Made by a program: the position numbers and the translations under genes. A DNA stretch of 48,348 nt from Pedosphaera sp. (GTDB lineage: Bacteria; Verrucomicrobiota; Verrucomicrobiia; Limisphaerales; AAA164-E04): positions 33,492 through 81,839 of the forward strand of contig NZFL01000032.1 of the NCBI GenBank assembly GCA_002690655.1, read 5' to 3'. Numbering within the stretch: the first letter of the stretch is position 1; the number at the start of each line of letters is the position of its first letter. The notes under the pieces are model-generated. The model had not been told where the DNA came from and made no database searches. It saw only the letters and a list, made by a program, of their open reading frames with translations. Positions 43,487-48,348 of the stretch are shown here, piece after piece.

Positions 43487-43520
43487 GCCTGACACTGTAG
43501 TCAGGCTCCCATTTCTTTTT
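43487..43520 (+). terminator. Hairpin plus T-rich tail directly before pyrR (terminator or attenuator)
   Basis: GCCTGAC pairs perfectly with GTCAGGC around ACTGTA, and the stem is followed by TCCCATTTCTTTTT. The tail ends 3 bases before the pyrR ATG. It could terminate the upstream small gene or, because it occupies the pyrR leader, attenuate pyrR-pyrB. No PyrR-type anti-antiterminator sequence was recognised. Confidence 0.6.
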
Positions 43521-43523
43521 ACT

Positions 43524-44075
43524 ATGAATGCCCAAGTCGAAAAGACCTCAGACCTGCTGATGGATTCAAATCAGACCGGAATGATGATTCAAGCAATGGC
43601 TAATTCCGTTATTGAACAGCATCCTGAACCTAAAAAACTTGCAATCATTGGAATACAACAAAAGGGAGTGCTGATCGCAGAAGCGATCAAATCCAAATTA
43701 AAAGCACATTGGCCTCATATTGAATTGGCATCGGGGGTGCTTGACATAGGCATGTATCGTGACGACCTAGGAATAAACTCTGCCCCTACCTTACAGCCAA
43801 CCTTCATACCTGAGTGCCTTGAAGAGTTGGATGTTATTCTTGTGGATGATGTTTTGCAAAGTGGTCGTACCATTCGGGCTGCCTTGGACGCACTTCGAGA
43901 TTTCGGTCGACAAAGCCGTATTCAGCTCGCTGTATTGTTCGACCGGGGTCAGCGTCAGTTGCCGATCCAACCAGATTACGTAGGCAAAGAGATCCAATTG
44001 AGGAATGAACAATTTATTGTTGTGAAATCTCTGGAAGAAGCAGGTGAGCTTGAGGTATGTTTAACTCTCAAATGA
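43524..44075 (+). CDS. pyrR: Bifunctional PyrR (pyrimidine regulator / uracil phosphoribosyltransferase-like)
   Basis: The 183-residue protein from ATG 43524 (MNAQVEKTSDLLMDSNQTG) follows the PyrR pattern: KLAIIGIQQKGVLIAEAI, GVLDIGMYRDDLG, the PRPP loop VILVDDVLQSGRTIRAALD (about 106-124) and RIQLAVLFDRGQRQLPI-QPDYVGKEI. PyrR binds pyr mRNA leaders in response to UMP and PRPP in Gram-positive bacteria and often has weak UPRTase activity; whether it regulates RNA here is not known. No Shine-Dalgarno precedes the ATG; the leader is a hairpin and T-rich tail instead. Its TGA overlaps the chosen pyrB start as ATGA. Confidence 0.93.
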   Translation: MNAQVEKTSDLLMDSNQTGMMIQAMANSVIEQHPEPKKLAIIGIQQKGVLIAEAIKSKLKAHWPHIELASGVLDIGMYRDDLGINSAPTLQPTFIPECLEELDVILVDDVLQSGRTIRAALDALRDFGRQSRIQLAVLFDRGQRQLPIQPDYVGKEIQLRNEQFIVVKSLEEAGELEVCLTLK

Positions 44076-45025
44076 CCTGGAAACGAAAGCATCTCCTTGA
44101 CATATACAACCTTTCGAAAGAGGAAATCCTTGCTGTTCTCGACACGGCAAAGGGTTTCAAGCAATTAGGGCGTCGATCCATCAAGAAAATTCCTGCACTG
44201 CGCGGAAAAACCGTCGTTAACTTGTTTGTAGAGCCGTCCACTCGTACGCGAATAAGTTTTGAACTGGCGGCACAGCGACTGGCTGCTGACATCGTTAATT
44301 TCACAGCAGAAGCCTCATCCTTCAAAAAAGGGGAAACCCTCAAAGATACCGCCAAGATTCTGGAAGCCCTTTCGGCAGACATCGTCATCATTCGCCATCG
44401 CTCTGCAGGAGCACCCCATTTTTTATCACGCGTAGTAAATACTTCGCTGGTTAACGCGGGCGACGGTGCTCATGCGCACCCTACCCAGGCGCTTCTGGAC
44501 TTGTTTACCATGCGCGAAAAAGTAGGTGATATTGCTGGAAAGAAAGTGACCATACTTGGCGATATTTTATTCAGTCGAGTAGCCCGCAGCAACATATGGG
44601 GATTATTAAAACTTGGAGCTCAAGTAACTTTGTGTGGTCCTCCGACCTTGGTCCCCAAATCCTTAGAATCCATGGGTTGCAAAGTTACCTATAATTTAAA
44701 AGAAGCCATTTCCACAGCTGATTTCATCAATTTACTTAGGATTCAACATGAGCGTCAACGCCACAGTATGTTTCCAAGCCTGGGGGAATATTCCAAGCTT
44801 TTTGGATTGAACAAAGAGCGACTCGCCTGGACCCGACCTAATGCAGTGATCATGCACCCTGGTCCCGTGAATCGGGGTGTTGAACTGGACAGTGAAATTG
44901 CAGATTCGGATCGCAGCGTCATACTCGATCAGGTAACCAATGGTTTGGCGGTGAGAATGGCGGTTCTTTTTCTGATAAGTGGAGGAGATCCATCCAAAGA
45001 GACTGGTGACAAACCTTCCACCTGA
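44072..45025 (+). CDS. pyrB: Aspartate carbamoyltransferase catalytic subunit
   Basis: The 317-residue protein begins MTWKRKHLLDIYNLSKEEIL. The carbamoyl-phosphate loop VEPSTRTRISFE (about 55-66) and the aspartate-site motifs HAHPTQALLDLFT and LGDILFSRVARSNIW identify PyrB; the end has MHPGPVNRGVELD. It catalyses the committed step of pyrimidine synthesis, carbamoyl phosphate plus aspartate, as a trimer. I chose the ATG at 44072 because it overlaps the pyrR stop as ATGA and matches family length; the ATG at 44057 would add five residues. pyrC does not follow; a lipoprotein gene does. Confidence 0.95.
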   Translation: MTWKRKHLLDIYNLSKEEILAVLDTAKGFKQLGRRSIKKIPALRGKTVVNLFVEPSTRTRISFELAAQRLAADIVNFTAEASSFKKGETLKDTAKILEALSADIVIIRHRSAGAPHFLSRVVNTSLVNAGDGAHAHPTQALLDLFTMREKVGDIAGKKVTILGDILFSRVARSNIWGLLKLGAQVTLCGPPTLVPKSLESMGCKVTYNLKEAISTADFINLLRIQHERQRHSMFPSLGEYSKLFGLNKERLAWTRPNAVIMHPGPVNRGVELDSEIADSDRSVILDQVTNGLAVRMAVLFLISGGDPSKETGDKPST

Positions 45026-45050
45026 GTAAACCAATTCATTCAATCTTCAT

Positions 45051-45701
45051 ATGCACACCAAATCGATGACTTCTCTTGGTTATTTGGTAATCCTGAGCAC
45101 TAGTTTGTTCAGCGGATGCCACACATCCAAAGTAACAGAACCTTCACGCACTGCAGCGGAGCTGTTGATGCTAAGCCATTCGGCGGACCACGCCATCAGG
45201 GAAATGGATTTTTCGACACTCGATGGTAAAAAATTATTTTTGGATGTCAGTTATTTCGAGAGCGTTGACAAGCCCTACGTGCTTGGTGCACTAAGAGAAA
45301 AACTTGGGGAAGACGGGTTGATTTTATTATCCTCTTCAGACGAGGCCGAATACATACTTGAACTTCGTAGCCGCGGTTTGGGTTTGGACACAAGAACCTC
45401 CCTGTTTGGTTTGCCTTCCATGGATATTCCCATTCCCCTGGCCGGGCGTATTACTTCACCAGAACTTGCCTTTTACAAGGCTCAAAAAGCCGACAGCATT
45501 GCGAGTTTTGCTCTGGCAGTATACCGTAAAACTGATGGTCTGGACCTTGAGCTCACGTCGAGTGGGGCAGCAGAATCTACATTCAACCAATATCAAATAC
45601 TTGGGTTCATCAAGTGGAGGTCGACTGACATTCCTGAGCTTAAACCAACCTCGTTTGGAATCAGGAATCAGATTCGCAAGCCAGAACATGATACTCGCTG
45701 A
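45051..45701 (+). CDS. Predicted lipoprotein of unknown function
   Basis: The 216-residue protein has a signal sequence with the lipobox LFSGC (C23), so it is predicted to be lipid-anchored. The mature part includes AAELLMLSHSADHAIREMDF, DGKKLFLDVSYFESVD and AEYILELRSRGLGLDTRT, resembling a conserved family seen in Planctomycetes and Verrucomicrobia whose function is unknown (DUF6655-like). The D-x-R repeats of the middle are beta-rich. It begins 25 bases after pyrB, so it may be co-transcribed but has no obvious metabolic link. Confidence 0.72.
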   Translation: MHTKSMTSLGYLVILSTSLFSGCHTSKVTEPSRTAAELLMLSHSADHAIREMDFSTLDGKKLFLDVSYFESVDKPYVLGALREKLGEDGLILLSSSDEAEYILELRSRGLGLDTRTSLFGLPSMDIPIPLAGRITSPELAFYKAQKADSIASFALAVYRKTDGLDLELTSSGAAESTFNQYQILGFIKWRSTDIPELKPTSFGIRNQIRKPEHDTR

Positions 45702-45750
45702 AAACCGGGCTAGATAAACAGCGGCGTATCATTAAATATTATTAAAATAT

Positions 45751-47166
45751 ATGACAGAAAACATTAACTATCGAATCGAAAAAGACACCATGGGGGAGGT
45801 GCAAGTCCCCGCAGATGCATACTGGGGTGCACAGACTCAAAGATCTCTTCAGAACTTCAAGATTGGGGAACAAAAAATGCCACGAGAAATCATACTTGGT
45901 TTTGCTTATTTGAAAAAAGCGGCCGCGTTGACAAATCGTGATTGTGAGGTGTTGTCTGCTGAAAAAGCACAGCTTATTTCGAGAGCATGCGATGAGATCC
46001 TGAGTGGAGACCTTGACGATCAATTTCCGCTGGTTGTCTGGCAAACAGGCAGTGGCACGCAGAGTAACATGAACGTTAATGAAGTGGTTGCTCATCGGGG
46101 ACATGTCCTTCAGGGCGGAGAACTGGCAGATTCAAGCAAAGTGTTGCACCCGAATGATGACGTCAACAAGTCACAGTCCTCCAATGATACTTTCCCAACT
46201 GCGATGCACATAGCAGCATACTCAATGCTTGTAGAGGTGACTGTGCCAAAAATCCGCAAATTGAGAGACACCCTCGCAGACAAGGCAAGGGCGTTTATGG
46301 GGGTTGTCAAAATTGGTCGTACGCATTTTATGGATGCCACGCCTCTGACCCTGGGGCAGGAACTTTCAGGTTACGTGAGCCAGTTGGATCATGGCCTCAA
46401 TGCCCTGGAACGTTCTCTGGATCACTTATCCGAACTAGCACTCGGTGGTACTGCAGTAGGAACCGGATTGAACACTCCCCCTGGATTTGATGTCAAGGTT
46501 GCTGCAAAAATTGCGGAGTTAACCCAGTATCCGTTCCGTACTGCCGAGAATAAGTTCGAAGCTCTGGGAGCTCACGATGCTGTGGTCGAATCAAGCGGTG
46601 CGCTGAAGACGCTTGCTGTCAGCTTGATGAAGATTGGTAACGATATCCGCATGCTGACCTCGGGGCCGCGTTGCGGTATTGGGGAAATCGTGATCCCTGC
46701 CAACGAACCCGGATCCTCGATCATGCCCGGTAAGGTAAATCCGACACAGTGCGAAGCTTTGACCATGGTATGTGCCCAAGTAATTGGTAATGATGCGGCG
46801 ATTTCAGTGGGTGGTATGAATGGTCATTTTGAACTCAATGTTTTTAAGCCTGTCATGATTTTTAATTTCCTTATGGCTGCTCGAAACCTTGGAGAAGCTT
46901 GTGAATCTTTCAATGATCATTGCATCGTTGGCCTGCAACCCAATCATACGAACATCAAAAAGAATCTTGAAGATTCACTGATGCTTGTTACCGCGCTCAA
47001 TCCGAAGATCGGATATGAAAACGCAGCGAAAATTGCCAAGAAAGCACATGCTGAAAACTCAACTCTCAGACAAGCTGCTCTTGATTTGCAACTACTGACG
47101 GATGCTGAATTCACTGAGTGGGTTGATCCCTCCAAGATGATCGGTAAAACCCCAGCCATTCCCTGA
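45751..47166 (+). CDS. fumC: Class II fumarate hydratase
   Basis: The 471-residue protein matches FumC throughout: [20 protein letters not shown], the substrate loop [29 protein letters not shown], the active-site [16 protein letters not shown] and the superfamily signature [13 protein letters not shown] (about 321-333). It hydrates fumarate to L-malate in the TCA cycle without an iron-sulphur cluster, as a cytoplasmic tetramer. It lacks a Shine-Dalgarno; the 20 bases upstream are AT-only apart from a few. The GrpE-like gene follows 8 bases after the stop, so co-transcription is likely. Confidence 0.97.
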   Translation: MTENINYRIEKDTMGEVQVPADAYWGAQTQRSLQNFKIGEQKMPREIILGFAYLKKAAALTNRDCEVLSAEKAQLISRACDEILSGDLDDQFPLVVWQTGSGTQSNMNVNEVVAHRGHVLQGGELADSSKVLHPNDDVNKSQSSNDTFPTAMHIAAYSMLVEVTVPKIRKLRDTLADKARAFMGVVKIGRTHFMDATPLTLGQELSGYVSQLDHGLNALERSLDHLSELALGGTAVGTGLNTPPGFDVKVAAKIAELTQYPFRTAENKFEALGAHDAVVESSGALKTLAVSLMKIGNDIRMLTSGPRCGIGEIVIPANEPGSSIMPGKVNPTQCEALTMVCAQVIGNDAAISVGGMNGHFELNVFKPVMIFNFLMAARNLGEACESFNDHCIVGLQPNHTNIKKNLEDSLMLVTALNPKIGYENAAKIAKKAHAENSTLRQAALDLQLLTDAEFTEWVDPSKMIGKTPAIP

Positions 47167-47173
47167 ATTAATT

Positions 47174-48220
47174 ATGACCATTTTAAATCAAGCTCAACGC
47201 ATATCAAAAGTACCCTTTATTATCGGAGATTTGCTCCTTCTCGCAATAGGAGCTTGGATCATCTGGGACACAGGGGGATTGCCTGATGGTTATCTGCTGA
47301 AGACCGTTGTCGGCTGCGTGGTGGTGGGGATATTCTTTAGTGTGCTTCCTTTCCTGCTGGATTATCGAGCGGAGCTCAAGCGTGAGGAAATCAATGAGTT
47401 CCAAAACGTCGCTGAGCAGCTGAAGTCGTTGACGCAACTTGAAGAGTATATTCGGCACGCAACTTCGCAATGGCAATCCATTCAGGACCATTGTCTCAAG
47501 ACCGTTGAAGATGCCGGTCAGATTGGTCAAACAATGTCCGAAGAGTCACAGCGCTTTGCGGAGGTGATGCAGAGCATGAATGTATCCGAAAAGGAACATC
47601 TTCGAGTTGAGATTGAAAAGTTAAGACGCAGCGAGCGCGATTGGCTGCAGGCAATTGTTCGAGTTCTGGACCATGTCTTCTCCTTGCACAAGGCCGCGCT
47701 TCAATCGGGGCAGCAAAAGCTGATCCACCAGATTTCAAACTTTCAGCACGCGGTCACGGATGTGGTCCGTAGAATGGGATTGGTCCAGCAGAATGCCGAA
47801 TCTGGAGTTCTCTATAACAGTGAACTACATCAGGTTTTAAATAAAGAGAACGAACAGTTTCGGGAAGCTTCCGTTGCTGAAACCTTGGCTCCTGGCTTTA
47901 CCTTTCAGGGACGCTTGGTGAGATTGCCTTTGGTAAGGCTGGTAGAAAAATCATCGTTACCATCCTCGGGAGAAAAAACAGATTCAGCAGGTCGTCAGGT
48001 TGAAAGTTCTGGTGTTGTAAAAGGTCCAACGAGCTCTGCGACAAATGCACCTATCAAGAAGGACTCAGGATCCTTGCGGTCAGTAACTGACGCAAAACCG
48101 CAGCATGTTGATGACGAAGCGACCCCGCTGCCTTCTATCGAGAATGAATCCAAAATAACGGATTCTTCAAATAATCCAGGAAAGAGTGAAGATCCTGGAT
48201 TATTTGATCAGGATCAATGA
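47174..48220 (+). CDS. Membrane-anchored GrpE-like protein
   Basis: The 348-residue protein has two predicted membrane helices, PFIIGDLLLLAIGAWIIW (14-31) and TVVGCVVVGIFFSVLPFLL (44-62), then a long acidic/basic coiled coil (about 66-155). Residues 155-257 parallel GrpE: IVRVLDHVFSLHKAAL matches LIPTLDHFEMAM of the grpE product in this window, NSELHQVL matches DPVWHEAV, and VAETLAPGFTFQGRLVRLPL matches VIEQARKGYKLNDRLIRPAN. The rest (260-348) is a Ser/Thr/Glu-rich, probably disordered tail. This suggests a membrane-tethered exchange-factor-like protein, possibly acting on a DnaK at the inner membrane, though DnaK binding is not shown. It lies 8 bases after fumC and overlaps the hemD-like gene by 7 bases. 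Confidence 0.75.
   Translation: MTILNQAQRISKVPFIIGDLLLLAIGAWIIWDTGGLPDGYLLKTVVGCVVVGIFFSVLPFLLDYRAELKREEINEFQNVAEQLKSLTQLEEYIRHATSQWQSIQDHCLKTVEDAGQIGQTMSEESQRFAEVMQSMNVSEKEHLRVEIEKLRRSERDWLQAIVRVLDHVFSLHKAALQSGQQKLIHQISNFQHAVTDVVRRMGLVQQNAESGVLYNSELHQVLNKENEQFREASVAETLAPGFTFQGRLVRLPLVRLVEKSSLPSSGEKTDSAGRQVESSGVVKGPTSSATNAPIKKDSGSLRSVTDAKPQHVDDEATPLPSIENESKITDSSNNPGKSEDPGLFDQDQ
48167..48207. repeat. 15-base perfect inverted repeat at the end of the GrpE-like gene
   Basis: TCAAATAATCCAGGA at 48167-48181 and TCCTGGATTATTTGA at 48193-48207 pair perfectly over 15 bases around an 11-base loop, within coding sequence and just before both convergent stops. An overlapping alternative stem, GATCCTG (48191-48197) with CAGGATC (48209-48215), is mutually exclusive with it. 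There is no T-tract. Confidence 0.65.
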
Positions 48221-48348
48221 TCATCATCTGGTGATCGGAGTTCAAATTCGGTTACGGCATGCGCAAGGCCCTTGCCTGTATGCTGGATTGCTTCGGTCGT
48301 TACCTGAACCTTCAAAGATTCCAGAGTTTTGGAAGTTTCAGGTCCAAT
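48214..48348 (-). CDS. hemD: Uroporphyrinogen-III synthase-like protein (3' end only)
   Basis: On minus, the frame is open from the window edge to a TGA at 48214-48216 and encodes 44 C-terminal residues: IGPETSKTLESLKVQVTTEA, then IQHTGKGLAHAVTEFELRSP. IGPETSKTLESLKV and the following GL-x-A-V fit the last domain of HemD, where a substrate-binding IGP-T motif precedes an alternating alpha/beta end. HemD closes hydroxymethylbilane to uroporphyrinogen III. It may be a single-domain HemD or the end of a CobA/HemD fusion; only the C-terminus is visible. It overlaps the GrpE-like gene by 7 bases. Confidence 0.65.
   Translation of the reverse strand: MGPETSKTLESLKVQVTTEAIQHTGKGLAHAVTEFELRSPDDDH

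Noticed and set aside
1..48348. CRISPR arrays, insertion sequences, prophage, rRNA or tRNA genes
   Set aside because: I saw no spaced direct repeats, transposase or integrase motifs, or cloverleaf-like sequence in the gaps.

Overview
The window looks like a chromosomal segment from a member of the Verrucomicrobiota or a close PVC relative, at moderate GC. This is inferred from the combination of genes rather than any single marker: secreted PQQ-type beta-propeller and LamG proteins, pseudopilins with a [20 protein letters not shown]-terminus and an H-X9-D C-terminal motif, DapL-type lysine synthesis, Gfo/Idh/MocA oxidoreductases beside a sugar isomerase, LpxD (so a lipid A outer membrane) and a free-standing OvoA-type methyltransferase. 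Most starts I inspected lack a Shine-Dalgarno sequence. I saw no rRNA, tRNA, CRISPR, insertion sequence, integrase or phage gene.

Layout. 1-2.7 kb: 5' part of a secreted acetylxylan-esterase-like hydrolase (minus) and a secreted metallophosphoesterase-LamG protein. 2.7-8.7 kb: dinB, dapL, then a minus-strand run of class V aminotransferase, membrane-anchored alpha/beta hydrolase and class I aminotransferase. 8.9-13.5 kb: a small CBM48 protein; a tightly overlapping nusG-paralogue/nudix/tadA operon; a decayed LURP-one gene; then panD-lpxD-wbuC. 13.5-18 kb: a Gfo/Idh/MocA gene with a strong terminator, a decayed tandem UspA gene, and head-to-head mutY/rnhC. 18-24.7 kb: an MBL hydrolase, Gfo/Idh/MocA and sugar isomerase run on minus, against grpE-dnaJ-rsmE on plus; then the OvoA-type methyltransferase. 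24.8-33.1 kb: an extracellular-protein island with three PQQ-propeller genes (one a five-module giant) and a secreted HEFAH metalloprotein. 33.4-41.1 kb: a membrane-anchored SGNH/TPR protein, ileS, a short-chain dehydrogenase and an MsbA-like ABC exporter. 41.2-43 kb: two tandem paralogous pseudopilins. 43.2-48.3 kb: a small conserved-looking protein, pyrR-pyrB, a lipoprotein, fumC, a membrane-anchored GrpE-like protein, and the 3' end of a hemD-like gene.

How the parts relate. Housekeeping genes (ileS, pyrRB, panD, lpxD, mutY, rnhC, grpE/dnaJ, tadA, fumC) are interleaved with exported proteins suited to a particle- or polysaccharide-associated lifestyle. The least conventional items are the giant propeller/LamG/Rossmann protein, a second GrpE-like domain on a membrane anchor, the NusG paralogue locked by ATGA overlaps to nudix and tadA, the stand-alone ovothiol-type methyltransferase, and two stress-type genes decaying by what look like single-base deletions. 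Intergenic stretches not listed below are under 300 bases and showed nothing I could support.
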